This document shows positions 53,069 to 62,726 of a DNA stretch of 64,000 bases, piece by piece. Numbering within the stretch: the first letter of the stretch is position 1; every line of letters starts with the position of its first letter. Location of the stretch: assembly GCF_017874475.1 (NCBI RefSeq), contig NZ_JAGGLO010000006.1:56312-120311 (forward strand), read 5' to 3'. The position numbers were made by a program, and so were the translations under genes. Under the pieces are notes generated by a model. That model had not been told where the DNA came from and made no database searches. It saw only the letters and a list, made by a program, of their open reading frames with translations. The stretch comes from Anaerococcus degeneri. Lineage in GTDB: Bacteria; Bacillota; Clostridia; Tissierellales; Peptoniphilaceae.

Positions 53069-54409
53069 TTAAAAGAAAGGCATCTTTGGAAAGCCTCTGC
53101 CTTTTTTTGCTTTTTTCTGTAGTCCGTTCATTTTTTTCATCATTTTCTTAAGCTCTTTAAATTGCTTTAATAGCTTATTTAGTTCACGGACATCCACTCC
53201 AGAACCATTTGCAATCCTGGTTTTTCTGCTCTTGCCAATAATCTCAGGCTTGTCTCTTTCTTCCTTAGTCATGGAATTTATGAGGGCTTCGATTTTATCA
53301 AAACCAGCATCATCCACATTGACACCCTTGAGCATCTTTGAATTAACTCCAGGTATCATCGCTAGTAAGTCTTCAAGAGGACCCATATTTTTTATCTGTT
53401 GGATTTGTTCCATAAAATCATCCAAACTATAGGTCTGCTCTCTCATTTTTGCTTCAAGTTCTCTAGCATTTTCTAAAGAAAATTGTGCTTCAGCCTTCTC
53501 TATTAGCGAAAGTACATCACCCATTCCAAGGATCCTACTTGCCATCCTGTCTGGATAGAAAGGCTCTAAATCGTCAAGTTTTTCACCTACACCTATAAAT
53601 TTGATAGGCTTGCCTACGACTTGTCTGATTGATAAAGCAGCACCGCCCCTTGCGTCACCGTCAAGTTTGGTGAGGATGACTCCTGTTATATCTAGGTAAT
53701 CATCAAAAGACTTTGCCACATTTACTGCTTCTTGACCTGTCATAGCATCCACAACCAAGAGGATTTCATCAGGTTTTACTTCTTCTTTGATAGCCTTAAG
53801 TTCTTCCATAAGGTCTGTATCTATCTGAAGTCTACCTGCTGTATCGAGGATTACTGTATCGAAATTGTTGATTCTTGCGTAATCCTTGGCCTCTTTGGCA
53901 ATTTTTACAGGATTTTCTTTGCCCTTTTCAAATACAAAGGTATTTGCCTGTTTACCTACGACCTTTAATTGTTCAATGGCTGCAGGTCTATAGATATCAA
54001 GGGCTGCTAGCATAGGATTTCTATTTTCCTTTTTTAGCATTTTTACAAGTTTTCCAGAATGAGTAGTCTTACCAGAACCTTGAAGACCAACCATCATCAC
54101 CATGTGAGGTGTACCGCCTCTTAGGGCAAGCCTTGAGTTTTCCTTACCCATAAGGTCTGTTAGCTCTTCGTTTACGATTTTAACTACCATCTGTCCTGGA
54201 GAAAGTGAATTCATCACGTCAGCCCCAAGTGATCTTTCCTTAATAGTCTTTACAAAGTCTTTTACAACCTTGTAGTTAACATCTGCTTCAAGAAGGGATA
54301 ATCTTATCTCCCTCATAGCAGTGTCTATGTCTTTTTCGTTTAATTTTCCTTTTCCTGTTAGTTTTCCAAGCGCTGCTTGAAGTCTATCTGAAAGGCTTTC
54401 AAAAACCAT
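53069..54409 (-). CDS. ffh: Signal recognition particle protein Ffh
   Basis: 446 aa. N domain, G domain ([38 protein letters not shown]) and a methionine-rich M domain (about 300-430, ending [23 protein letters not shown]). Targets nascent membrane proteins with 4.5S RNA. Confidence 0.96.
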   Translation of the reverse strand: MVFESLSDRLQAALGKLTGKGKLNEKDIDTAMREIRLSLLEADVNYKVVKDFVKTIKERSLGADVMNSLSPGQMVVKIVNEELTDLMGKENSRLALRGGTPHMVMMVGLQGSGKTTHSGKLVKMLKKENRNPMLAALDIYRPAAIEQLKVVGKQANTFVFEKGKENPVKIAKEAKDYARINNFDTVILDTAGRLQIDTDLMEELKAIKEEVKPDEILLVVDAMTGQEAVNVAKSFDDYLDITGVILTKLDGDARGGAALSIRQVVGKPIKFIGVGEKLDDLEPFYPDRMASRILGMGDVLSLIEKAEAQFSLENARELEAKMREQTYSLDDFMEQIQQIKNMGPLEDLLAMIPGVNSKMLKGVNVDDAGFDKIEALINSMTKEERDKPEIIGKSRKTRIANGSGVDVRELNKLLKQFKELKKMMKKMNGLQKKAKKGRGFPKMPFF

Positions 54410-54417
54410 ATACGCTC

Positions 54418-54741
54418 CTAAATATTTTCAATAATTTCTGTTAACTTTTGAATTGCTTCTTTATTATTTGAACTTTCAATCAGCTCTCTTATTTCAAAAA
54501 GAGAAGCCTTAAGTTCAGTCTTGCTTTTTAGTAAAGAAAGCTCATTTTCAAACTCAAATAATTTATCCACACTCCTATTAATCATATCTGAAATTGCCTG
54601 CTTTGACCTACCGTCATTGTCAGCAATCTCTTGAAGGGATAAATCTTCGTTGTAGTAGCAATTTATAACATCTCTTTGCTTTTCATTTAGAAGTGGGCCA
54701 TACATATCGTACAGCTGGGCTACTTTTACTATTTTCTCCAT
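54418..54741 (-). CDS. ylxM: YlxM-like putative HTH regulator of SRP operon
   Basis: 107 aa from ATG 54741 (AGGTGAT upstream). Sigma-70 region 4-like HTH: MYGPLLNEKQRDVINCYYNEDLSLQEIADNDGRSKQAISDMI. First gene of the SRP/ribosomal operon, as in Bacillus. Confidence 0.92.
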   Translation of the reverse strand: MEKIVKVAQLYDMYGPLLNEKQRDVINCYYNEDLSLQEIADNDGRSKQAISDMINRSVDKLFEFENELSLLKSKTELKASLFEIRELIESSNNKEAIQKLTEIIENI

Positions 54742-54776
54742 AATATCACCTGTCAATATTTTTACTTGACTTCACT

Positions 54777-54805
54777 ATTATACACGCTTTAAAAGACCAT
54801 GTCAA
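54777..54805 (-). promoter_or_regulatory. Consensus promoter of the ylxM-ffh operon
   Basis: On the minus strand TTGACA (54805-54800), exactly 17 bases, TATAAT (54782-54777): perfect hexamers. Confidence 0.9.
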
Positions 54806-54879
54806 GATAATTTCTTGACTCCAAAAGTTTTTATATAAAGTCAATTAAGATTGATATTTCAACAGTTTTTTGCCTACAT

Positions 54880-54910
54880 AAAAAGAGCAGATAAATTAAC
54901 TGCTCTTTTT
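54880..54910 (-). terminator. htrA terminator
   Basis: AAAAAGAGCAG and CTGCTCTTTTT form a hairpin just after the htrA stop. Confidence 0.75.
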
Positions 54911-54918
54911 GATTATTT

Positions 54919-56145
54919 TTATGGAAGATTGAAAAATGGATTTGATTTTTCTTCCTGTTTTTCTTTGGTTTCATTTGGTCTTGCAGACTTATATTCATCT
55001 ACATTTGACGAATCAACAGTAAATTCAAAATCCACTTCTTTTTCTTCTCCATCTCTTTCTATGGTTAACTTTACAGTATCACCAATATTGTAGGCTAAGA
55101 GAAGTTTTTTTAGGGCTGCCATATCTTTTACAGGCTTGCCGTCGATTTCTTTAATTACATCGCCTTCCTTGATTGTGCTATCGTCTGTAAATACACTTAC
55201 AACATAGATACCGCTCTTTGCCTTAATATCATCCTTTAGGTATTGTAATTTTCTTAAATAATCAAGGGACTGACCTGTAATTCCTAAGTAAACCGAGTCA
55301 AACTTTCCATTTTCCCTAATCTTGTCTATAACTGGTTTTACAGTATTGATTGGAATTGCAAAACCAATACCATCACTATTTCCGGCCTTGGCAGTGTTGA
55401 TTCCAATTAATTGGCCCCTTGAATTTAGAAGAGCACCACCTGAATTTCCTGAGTTAATGGCTGCATCTGTCTGCATAAGGCCATCCATTTGTACACCTGT
55501 ATTAAAGGATACTGACCTATTTAGACCAGAAATGATTCCAGATGTTACTGTAGATTGAAGATTGAAACCAAGAGGATTACCAATTGCCACAACCCTATCA
55601 CCAACACCTATTTCATCAGAATCTCCAATGTCAATTGCCTTTAAGTTTTTATTATCACTAGCTACTTTAATAATAGCAAGATCCAAAGATGCATCGTTCC
55701 AAACAAGTTCTGCTGGAGCAGTCTCGCCATTATTAAATAAGACGTTAATCTCCTTGGCTTCCCCATCGCTAACTACGTGGGAATTTGTTACAATATAACC
55801 ATCTTCGCTTACTATTGATCCTGAACCAATACCTTCTACATAGCCTGATTGAGGGCCGAAAAACGACTGCCTAGTCACCTTTGAAACTGTATTTATACCA
55901 ACCACAGAATCAATTGATTTTTTAACCACAACAGACTCCATAGACTCATTTTCCTTAATATCTATTGGTTTGGTATTATCTTGCCTTGTTTCAACTTGGG
56001 TTTTATTTTCACTAATTTCTTTTTTATTTGACTGAGGCGCAACTAGTAGAAAATAAACAACAAATCCACCAATAATAGCGCCAATTAAAGCTGAAGCAAA
56101 AGATGAAAATCTTCCGCCTGATTTTTTATAAGATCTATTACTCAT
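54919..56145 (-). CDS. htrA: HtrA/DegP-type serine protease, membrane anchored
   Basis: 408 aa. One N-terminal helix (about 14-34, SFASALIGAIIGGFVVYFLLV) anchors it. S1C triad: His in VTNSHVVSDG, Asp in DASLDLAIIKV, Ser in INSGNSGGALLN. A single PDZ domain (about 300-390) follows. Degrades misfolded proteins on the outer face. No DNA-binding or regulator gene is adjacent. Confidence 0.94.
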   Translation of the reverse strand: MSNRSYKKSGGRFSSFASALIGAIIGGFVVYFLLVAPQSNKKEISENKTQVETRQDNTKPIDIKENESMESVVVKKSIDSVVGINTVSKVTRQSFFGPQSGYVEGIGSGSIVSEDGYIVTNSHVVSDGEAKEINVLFNNGETAPAELVWNDASLDLAIIKVASDNKNLKAIDIGDSDEIGVGDRVVAIGNPLGFNLQSTVTSGIISGLNRSVSFNTGVQMDGLMQTDAAINSGNSGGALLNSRGQLIGINTAKAGNSDGIGFAIPINTVKPVIDKIRENGKFDSVYLGITGQSLDYLRKLQYLKDDIKAKSGIYVVSVFTDDSTIKEGDVIKEIDGKPVKDMAALKKLLLAYNIGDTVKLTIERDGEEKEVDFEFTVDSSNVDEYKSARPNETKEKQEEKSNPFFNLP

Positions 56146-56305
56146 ATTTTCCTCCTATAAGATAATATATACCCAATATGTGGCTAAACAATGGATAAAT
56201 TATTAAATTTATATAAAATTTCTAATTTTTATTAATCATAATATTGATTTTTTGAGAATCTTCATATTCTCATTACTATATTAATTCAATATATTTTCAA
56301 TTAAA

Positions 56306-56340
56306 AAAAGGAGAAAATTCTCCCCTTAATTTTTATTTTA
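56306..56340 (-). terminator. msrAB terminator
   Basis: AAGGGGAGAATTTTCTCC-type hairpin followed by T-rich sequence on the minus strand, overlapping the msrAB stop. Confidence 0.55.
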
Positions 56341-57403
56341 CCTTATCAATGTAGGCTCCGTAGCCTTCTTCTTCCATCTTGCTAAGCGGAACAAATCTCA
56401 AGGCTGCACCATTTATACAATACCTTGCACCACCCTTATCCTTTGGACCGTCATTAAATACGTGACCTAGGTGAGAATCTCCTTTTTTGCTCCTAACTTC
56501 CACCCTTTCCATGCCATGGGTCTTGTCGGACTTGTAATTAATGCCTGCATCAATTGGCTTTGTAAAAGAAGGCCAACCACAACCTGCATCATACTTATCT
56601 CTAGAAGAGAAAAGTGGCTCGCCAGTAACTACATCAACATATATTCCTGGTTCATCAAAATCATCATATTTTGAAGAAAAAGCTCTCTCAGTTGCATTTT
56701 CCTGGGTCACCTTATATTGTTCATCTGTTAGTTTTTCCTTTAATTCCTTTTCATTTTTATCAATTTTCTTTGATTCTAGAGGCTTTTCTGCCAAAGAAAT
56801 ATTGATATGACAATATCCTCCAGGATTTTTATCCAAATAGTCTTGGTGGTAGTCTTCCGCCAAAACAAAATTCTTTAAGGGCTCTACTTCTACAGCAATT
56901 TTCTCTTTATATTTTTCTTGTACCTGTCTAATAATCTCATCAATAACAAGTTTATCATTTTCATTTGTATAGTAAATTCCAGTCCTATATTGTCTACCCC
57001 TGTCGTTTCCTTGCTTGTTTACAGAAGTAGGATCAATTATCCTAAAATAATACTCCAAAATATCCTGCAAGGAAATTTGATCTTGATCATAGGTGATTTT
57101 TACAGTCTCACTATGATCAGTCTTTCCGATTTTTTCATAAGTAGTATCATCTGTTTTCCCATTGGCATAGCCAACACTTGTGTCAATAACACCTGGGATT
57201 TTCTTAAAATATCCTTCAACACCCCAAAAACAACCGCCAGCCAGGTATATTTCTCCCCTATTCTTAAGGCTTGCTAGGTCTTTAGTTTTAATTTCTGTAT
57301 TTTCTTCTTTTGTAAAATCAATATCTTTATTTCCAAAAACCCTTATTCCAATAATAATAAATATTAAAAACAAAATGGAAATCAATAGTTTTTTCGACTT
57401 CAT
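56333..57403 (-). CDS. msrAB: Fused peptide-methionine sulfoxide reductase MsrA-MsrB, membrane anchored
   Basis: 356 aa. An N-terminal helix ([19 protein letters not shown]) exports and anchors it. MsrA domain (about 50-205) with the catalytic Cys in [14 protein letters not shown]; MsrB domain (about 220-350) with [19 protein letters not shown] and catalytic Cys in [11 protein letters not shown]. It repairs both methionine sulfoxide isomers outside the cell. The MsrB half lacks the paired CxxC zinc motifs. Confidence 0.94.
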   Translation of the reverse strand: MKSKKLLISILFLIFIIIGIRVFGNKDIDFTKEENTEIKTKDLASLKNRGEIYLAGGCFWGVEGYFKKIPGVIDTSVGYANGKTDDTTYEKIGKTDHSETVKITYDQDQISLQDILEYYFRIIDPTSVNKQGNDRGRQYRTGIYYTNENDKLVIDEIIRQVQEKYKEKIAVEVEPLKNFVLAEDYHQDYLDKNPGGYCHINISLAEKPLESKKIDKNEKELKEKLTDEQYKVTQENATERAFSSKYDDFDEPGIYVDVVTGEPLFSSRDKYDAGCGWPSFTKPIDAGINYKSDKTHGMERVEVRSKKGDSHLGHVFNDGPKDKGGARYCINGAALRFVPLSKMEEEGYGAYIDKVK

Positions 57404-57548
57404 TTTCTAACCTCTTTATATTTATATTTTTAAAAGATTTTACCTGTAAGAATTAAAAAATTCCATAAAACTTTCACTTATACCCAAAAATATAATTTAA
57501 TGGAAATTCCAATAAAAAACTTGGCCAAATCTTGCATCCAAAATAAAA

Positions 57549-57640
57549 ATTTCCCACCCCTAGGGGTAGGAAAGGAAAAAGAAATACCAGAGCTAGTTTA
57601 GTTCTAGCTCTGGTATTAGGTCCAACTTTGTTGGTCAGCT
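57549..57640. repeat. Tandem-hairpin module, copy 3, with solo IS3-type end
   Basis: TTCCCACCCC-TA-GGGGTAGGAA, then a perfect 13-bp stem (ATACCAGAGCTAG with CTAGCTCTGGTAT), then AGGTCCAACTTTGTTGGTCAG, the same IS3-like end as at 48,001. No transposase remnant is visible here. It lies behind the adhesin gene and may now terminate it. The rest of 57404-57682 shows nothing further. Confidence 0.6.
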
Positions 57641-57682
57641 TATTATGTCCTCATCTTTTTACTTATAGATATTTTATATCTT

Positions 57683-60304
57683 TTATTTTTTCTTTCTAGT
57701 TAGGTATAGACCTACACTTGAAGAAATGATAGCCACGCTATAGAAAGCAAGGTTAGAAATTACCCCAGTTTTTGGTGCCCCTTTTAGGGTTCTAACTATT
57801 AGATTTTCCTTATTTTGAGGCTTATCTTTATCCTTTTCTTTGCTTTCCTTGTCTTTATCTACTACTTCAGTAGTCTTATCTTTATCTTTAGTTGATGGCT
57901 TATCTTTATCTTTAGTTGATGGCTTATCTTTATCTTTAGTTGATGGCTTATCTTTATCTTTAGTTGATGGCTTATCTTTTTCAGACTTATCTTTGCCCTT
58001 ATCAGATGATTTGTCTTCCTTGTCATTAGGCTTATGATCCTTATCATTAGGCTTATGATCCTTATCCTTTGGATGCTCTGATGTTTCGTATTCATCAACC
58101 ATAACTAGGATCTTGTTGCTGCCGATTGTTTTTAGGCTTGCCTTATCTGCTATGATTTCGCCTTCTTTTGTAATTTCAAAGTCGATTGATGTTGCTATCT
58201 TGTAGCCTTTTGGTGCGACTGTTTCTACAAATTCATACTTGCCTGGTTTTAAGCTGAATGTGTTTGGTGCATCTGAACTTGTCCATTCTTCTACGACTTT
58301 TCCAGTTGCTTTTTCTTTGATTTGTAGTTTTGCTCCAGCAAGTTCTTTGCCTAAAATATCTTGTTTGCTAAAGAAGATTTTGCTTTCTTTGTAGTCGTCT
58401 ACCATTACTAATATTTTTGATGAGCCAACTGTCTTTAGGCTCTTATCGTTTGCTTTTATTTCACCGTCAGCTGTGATTTCAAAGTCGATTGATGTTGCTA
58501 TCTTGTAGCCTTTTGGTGCGGCTGTTTCTACAAATTCATATGATCCTGGTTTTAAGCTGAATGTGTTTGGTGCATCTGAACTTGTCCATTCTTCTACGAC
58601 TTTTCCAGTTGCTTTTTCTTTGATTTGTAGTTTTGCTCCAGCAAGTTCTTTGCCTAAAATATCTTGTTTGCTAAAGAAGATTTTGCTTTCTTTGTAGTCG
58701 TCTACCATTACTAATATTTTTGATGAGCCAACTGTCTTTAGGCTCTTATCGTTTGCTTTTATTTCACCGTCAGCTGTGATTTCAAAGTCGATTGATGTTG
58801 CTATCTTGTATCCCTTTGGTGCGGCTGTTTCTACAAATTCATATGATCCTGGTTTTAAGCTGAATGTATTTGGTGCATCTGAACTTGTCCATTCTTCTAC
58901 TACTTCATTAGTTTCTTTGTTTTTAATTTGTAGTTTGGCTCCTGGTAATTCTTTGCCTAAAATATCTTGCTTGCTAAAGAAGATGTGTGATTTTTTGTAG
59001 TCATCAACCATTGTTATGATATTTTCAGAACCTTCAGTTTTAAGACTATCTTTATTAGCTACAACCTTGCCATCAGTAGTGATTTCAAACTCTATAGAAG
59101 TAGCAATCTTGTACCCCTTAGGAGCAGCAGTTTCAACAAATTCATATTTACCTGGTTTTAATTCAATTTTTTGAGGTTTATCACCACTAGTCCATTTTTG
59201 AACTACCTTATCATTTGATTTATCTATAATTTGTAATTCAGCATTTGGTAATTCATTTCCTAGGATGTCAGTTTTACTAAATGAGATTTTAGTTTCTTTA
59301 TAGTCGTCGACCATGACAATTACATTATTACCAGTAGATGTTTTTAGTGAACCTTTGTCTGCTGTTACTTTTCCACTTTTATCTACAGCAAAGTTGATTT
59401 CAGTAGCAATCTTATATCCCTTTGGTGCTGCTGTTTCTACAAGCTTATAATTTCCTTCACTTAGTTTGAAGGTTGTTGTAGAGCCATCGCTTACCCATTC
59501 TTTGATAACTTTATCTGTCTTTGTATCAATAATCTGTAAACTTGCACCTTTTAGTTCATCACCTAAAACATCTTGCTTGCTAAAGAATATATTTGCACTC
59601 TTTGGCTTTTCTGGCTCAGGTGTTCCTGGGTCTGGTGTAGTACCACCTTCGCTTTCATCTTCCATTGCAATTACATAGTGTAAGTCGCTATCATCATAAG
59701 ATGTTCCTATAAGGTTTTGGAAATGACCATTATTTGATACATAAAAATCGTATCTATAACTTGTTGTTTCCTTTTCAGCATACTCTATCAATGCTTGGGT
59801 ATAGGCTTTTATTTTGTTTTCCGTATCTCCATCTTTTGCTAAAACATCAAAACCGTGACCAAAAGCTTTTAAACCATCATTTGTTATTTCTGCACTATCA
59901 GTGTAATAATACACAGCTAACTGAGTTGCTGCCTTTAATTGTGTACTTGTAAGCCCAACAGCATTAACTTTTGAGTTTGGGTATCCTCCATGGATTACTC
60001 TAGAAACCTTATTTGCTAGATCAGCCCCACTAACTCTAGGATTTTGAGCATATTTATAAAGGCTGTCAGGATCTATTATTTTGTTATACTTAACAACACC
60101 ATGATTGAAATCTGGGACAATATTTTCTCCATCATCGTAGCTTTCATTTGGAGATTTTTTCTGGGCATTGAAACAATATACAACTTGGTTGTTAGGTGAT
60201 TTTTTAATATAATAATGCTTTGCATATATATTTGGATTTACTATAAAGTCATCATTATTTCTATCATCAAAAGCATCATAAGAGAAAGGATTTTCAACAC
60301 CCAT
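57683..60304 (-). CDS. C-terminal portion of thioester/Cna-B surface adhesin
   Basis: 873 aa from the first in-frame ATG, but the open frame continues upstream to the A6 tract at 60,580, adding about 90 residues that form another Cna-B domain (YAQGDYKKLLEGAELDLYKI...). This ATG has no RBS, so separate translation is unlikely. Content: second thioester domain (Cys44 in VVYCFN, Gln128 in ATQLAVYYYT), five about 101-aa Cna-B/SpaA repeats with the isopeptide Lys (FSKQDILG) and Glu (VETAAPKGY), a Lys/Asp/Pro stalk with 8-aa KDKPSTKD repeats, and a wall anchor APKTG-helix-RKKK. APKTG departs from LPxTG. Confidence 0.85.
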   Translation of the reverse strand: MGVENPFSYDAFDDRNNDDFIVNPNIYAKHYYIKKSPNNQVVYCFNAQKKSPNESYDDGENIVPDFNHGVVKYNKIIDPDSLYKYAQNPRVSGADLANKVSRVIHGGYPNSKVNAVGLTSTQLKAATQLAVYYYTDSAEITNDGLKAFGHGFDVLAKDGDTENKIKAYTQALIEYAEKETTSYRYDFYVSNNGHFQNLIGTSYDDSDLHYVIAMEDESEGGTTPDPGTPEPEKPKSANIFFSKQDVLGDELKGASLQIIDTKTDKVIKEWVSDGSTTTFKLSEGNYKLVETAAPKGYKIATEINFAVDKSGKVTADKGSLKTSTGNNVIVMVDDYKETKISFSKTDILGNELPNAELQIIDKSNDKVVQKWTSGDKPQKIELKPGKYEFVETAAPKGYKIATSIEFEITTDGKVVANKDSLKTEGSENIITMVDDYKKSHIFFSKQDILGKELPGAKLQIKNKETNEVVEEWTSSDAPNTFSLKPGSYEFVETAAPKGYKIATSIDFEITADGEIKANDKSLKTVGSSKILVMVDDYKESKIFFSKQDILGKELAGAKLQIKEKATGKVVEEWTSSDAPNTFSLKPGSYEFVETAAPKGYKIATSIDFEITADGEIKANDKSLKTVGSSKILVMVDDYKESKIFFSKQDILGKELAGAKLQIKEKATGKVVEEWTSSDAPNTFSLKPGKYEFVETVAPKGYKIATSIDFEITKEGEIIADKASLKTIGSNKILVMVDEYETSEHPKDKDHKPNDKDHKPNDKEDKSSDKGKDKSEKDKPSTKDKDKPSTKDKDKPSTKDKDKPSTKDKDKTTEVVDKDKESKEKDKDKPQNKENLIVRTLKGAPKTGVISNLAFYSVAIISSSVGLYLTRKKK
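57874..57975. repeat. 24-bp tandem repeats in the adhesin stalk
   Basis: Four copies of a 24-base unit encode KDKPSTKD. The copies are nearly identical, so copy number may vary by slippage. Confidence 0.85.
58082..59596. repeat. Five tandem 303-bp Cna-B repeats
   Basis: Units at about 58082-58384, 58385-58687, 58688-58990, 58991-59293 and 59294-59596. The middle copies are nearly identical in DNA, which points to recent duplication or conversion; outer copies are more diverged. Confidence 0.88.
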
Positions 60305-60570
60305 AGGTGCTTTCTTGCCATTTATAAATACTTTTCCTTCTTTAACTTCAAACTCTATATCACTAGCTATCTTATAGCCAGCTGGAGCATTTTTCTCTTT
60401 TAGAATATAAGAGCCGTCAGTCAGTTCAAATTCTTTTCCCTTATTATCTGATTTGAAATTTCCATCTTTTACAAGTGTAAGTTCTTTTTCATCCTTACTG
60501 ATTTTATATAGGTCAAGCTCGGCACCTTCAAGAAGTTTTTTATAATCTCCCTGGGCGTATTTTCTGATGA

Positions 60571-60588
60571 TTACTTTAGTTTTTTATC
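60571..60588 (-). other. Frame change point in the adhesin gene (A6 tract)
   Basis: Minus-strand sequence GAT-AAAAAA-CTAAAGTAA: six A at 60585-60580, then the stop at 60573-60571. One more A, or a -1 slip on AAAAAA, gives AAA-ACT-AAA-GTA and joins the next 960-codon frame. The -1 frame is closed by TAA at 60586-60584, so the switch must be exactly here. Confidence 0.85.
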
Positions 60589-62061
60589 ATCTTCATCTTC
60601 TCCAGTTTTTTCCTTATCGGTAATATATAAATTATTTTTAAAAGAACTTACATCAAAATCACCAGGGACGCTTTTATCCTCATTTTGTCCTCTATCTTTT
60701 ATTTCTATCTCACCATCTGCTTTAACTACGAATTTAATTCCACTTATTTTTTGAAATCCTTCTGGCGCAGTTTTCTCATTTAGGATATATGATCCAACTT
60801 CAAGTTGTATTTTATTTAGTATTTCTTTTTCACTTGTGAATGTTTTTAATACCTTATCTGAATCATTTGCTTTTGAAATTTCAAATACTGCTCCTGCAAT
60901 CTGGGCACCATCACCCAGTTTTTGTATCATTATTTCTTTTTCTTCTTTTTTATTATCCCTTGGGATATCAATTACTGAACCATCTGGTCTTACTAGATTG
61001 CCACTTAATAAGTTTTGATATTCCTTATTATGGTCACCACTTAATGTGCCATTACTTATATATAAATCTAGGGTTGATTGTTCTGGTGGTGTATATCCTT
61101 CTGGCACTTCATAAGTAGGATTGCCTTTTTTATAATTATCTAAAAGACTAGGTAAAGCTTTTGGGTCTACGGTGGTACTGCCTGCTTTCTTTAATAATAT
61201 AGCTAGTGCAAGACTTTGCTTTTCACTTATACTACCGAGTATCTGTGGCTTATTATAAGCATTATCAGTAAAATGCCATATAGCCATTTGAGTGACAGTT
61301 CTCATATCATCATCACTTAGACCTAAAGATTTTTGAATAGCATCGTTGTTTGGGTATCCATTTGCCAAAACTGTCTTTAATTTATCTATTAAATCTTGGC
61401 CTTTGTACTTAGATTCTTTATTAACTTTATCTCTAAATGCCTCAACACTACCTGTTGTTTTTTTATAGGCTAATTTTTTAGTATTATTAAAAGAATCTGG
61501 CCATGCTTTTGTTTTATTAAAACAATATACAACTCTCCTATTACCTGGATTTGGATCAGATCCTTTAGGTCCCTTTTCTACATAAAGTTTTGTAGCTACT
61601 CCAGCACTACCTTCTTGATAGCCTATATAAGGAAATTCATCATTTTCCTTATCATCATATACTTCATCACTGGTGTCAGAAGCTTCACCCACAGATTTAA
61701 CTTCTACTTTTCTATCTTCTCTACTAGTAGGATCTGAAGACTCTTTCACCTCCAAACTAGAACTTTTCTTGTCAGCTGATTGAAGGCTAGTAGCAGTTTC
61801 TTTATTAGAATCAGGGCTCTTAGGATTTGTGTCCAAAGATTTCAGTATCTTATCGTTTTTTTGACGAAAGGGACTTGCTCCTTTATCACTTTCATTCTTA
61901 TCATTGCCATCGTCATTTTTGTCTGTCTCATTAGCTCTACCCATAACAGATTGAGCCTTCTCATTTTGCCCTAAGCTATCCGAACTTGCTGCTAAGCTGG
62001 GCACAATATTAGTTACAACCATCATTATTGCTAGTATTAACGCTAGTACTCTTTTTTTCAT
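60571..62061 (-). CDS. N-terminal portion of thioester/Cna-B surface adhesin
   Basis: 496 aa from ATG 62061 (GGAGGAGGT 5 bases upstream; an ATG at 62076 lies before the RBS). Signal peptide MKKRVLALILAIMMVVTNIVPSLAA, a disordered Ser/Lys/Asp spacer to about residue 140, a thioester domain with Cys180 (VVYCFN) and Gln258 (VTQMAIWHFTD), and one Cna-B domain (about 375-480: IMIQKLGDGAQIAGAVFEIS ... LNEKTAPEGFQ). It has no wall anchor and stops at the A6 tract, where the remainder follows in the -1 frame. As read it would be secreted unanchored. Confidence 0.88.
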   Translation of the reverse strand: MKKRVLALILAIMMVVTNIVPSLAASSDSLGQNEKAQSVMGRANETDKNDDGNDKNESDKGASPFRQKNDKILKSLDTNPKSPDSNKETATSLQSADKKSSSLEVKESSDPTSREDRKVEVKSVGEASDTSDEVYDDKENDEFPYIGYQEGSAGVATKLYVEKGPKGSDPNPGNRRVVYCFNKTKAWPDSFNNTKKLAYKKTTGSVEAFRDKVNKESKYKGQDLIDKLKTVLANGYPNNDAIQKSLGLSDDDMRTVTQMAIWHFTDNAYNKPQILGSISEKQSLALAILLKKAGSTTVDPKALPSLLDNYKKGNPTYEVPEGYTPPEQSTLDLYISNGTLSGDHNKEYQNLLSGNLVRPDGSVIDIPRDNKKEEKEIMIQKLGDGAQIAGAVFEISKANDSDKVLKTFTSEKEILNKIQLEVGSYILNEKTAPEGFQKISGIKFVVKADGEIEIKDRGQNEDKSVPGDFDVSSFKNNLYITDKEKTGEDEDDKKLK

Positions 62062-62280
62062 TTTTACCTCCTCCAATTAAAATAGTCTATTCCTAGGATG
62101 AAAAAGAGAAAAATGTAAACCTAGTTCATAGCATTAATTATACCTTTTTATCATAATTTTGCGAAAAATAACAAATTTTAATAGCTTAATGACATGATAA
62201 TCTGAAACTTTGATTAGATTGATAACTCATTAGTATATAAAAATGCTTTTTTAAATATTGAAGATAAATTTATTGTAATA
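62062..62280. other. Adhesin leader and upstream region
   Basis: Minus-strand TATAAT (rc near 62,138-62,143) with TTCGCA 17 bases upstream is a plausible promoter; the leader is about 70 bases. Beyond it only AT-rich sequence is seen. Confidence 0.5.
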
Positions 62281-62316
62281 AAAAAAGAAGTATAAAATTA
62301 AATACTTCTAAAAAAA
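62281..62316 (-). terminator. Terminator of the rRNA-tRNA operon
   Basis: AGAAGTAT and ATACTTCT with A7 and T7 flanks, directly behind tRNA-Arg. Confidence 0.8.
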
Positions 62317-62393
62317 TGGCGCGTCATTGAGGATTCGAACCCCAGGCCTTCTGGTCCGTAGCCAGACGCTCTATCCAGCTGAGCTAATGACGC
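62317..62393 (-). tRNA. tRNA-Arg (ACG)
   Basis: 77 nt, CCA encoded. Anticodon arm TCTGG-CTACGGA-CCAGA gives ACG, the TadA substrate (A34 to inosine). Confidence 0.94.
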
Positions 62394-62492
62394 ATAAATA
62401 TTCTCTACCTTATTAGTATATCTTATTTTTATATCTTAGTCAAATGACCTAAGTGATTTTAAATTAAAAAAGCTTGCCTAGCAAGCTATAAC

Positions 62493-62567
62493 TGGAGCGG
62501 ATGACGAGATTCGAACTCGCGACCCTCGCCTTGGCAAGGCGATGCTCTACCACTGAGCCACATCCGC
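62493..62567 (-). tRNA. tRNA-Gly (GCC)
   Basis: 75 nt, CCA encoded. Anticodon arm TCGCC-TTGCCAA-GGCGA. Confidence 0.95.
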
Positions 62568-62570
62568 ATA

Positions 62571-62646
<76 letters not shown>

Positions 62647-62726
62647 CCATCAAAAGAGTTGGGCGGGATTAGACAATCTAATCCCTATATTGTAATAAGC
62701 TTTGAAGCTTATAATTACTATGTAAT

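Noticed and set aside
57862..58098. 78-codon frame with repeated HQLKIKIS inside the adhesin stalk
   Set aside because: It is an out-of-frame reading of the 24-base repeats of the adhesin.
57874..59596. CRISPR-like regular repeats
   Set aside because: The 24-bp and 303-bp repeats are in-frame protein repeats with no unique spacers.
60580..60586. Classic X XXY YYZ slippery heptamer at the adhesin frame break
   Set aside because: The zero-frame phase is AAA AAA C, not A AAA AAC, and no clear downstream stimulatory fold was seen; slippage is possible but not by the standard heptamer.
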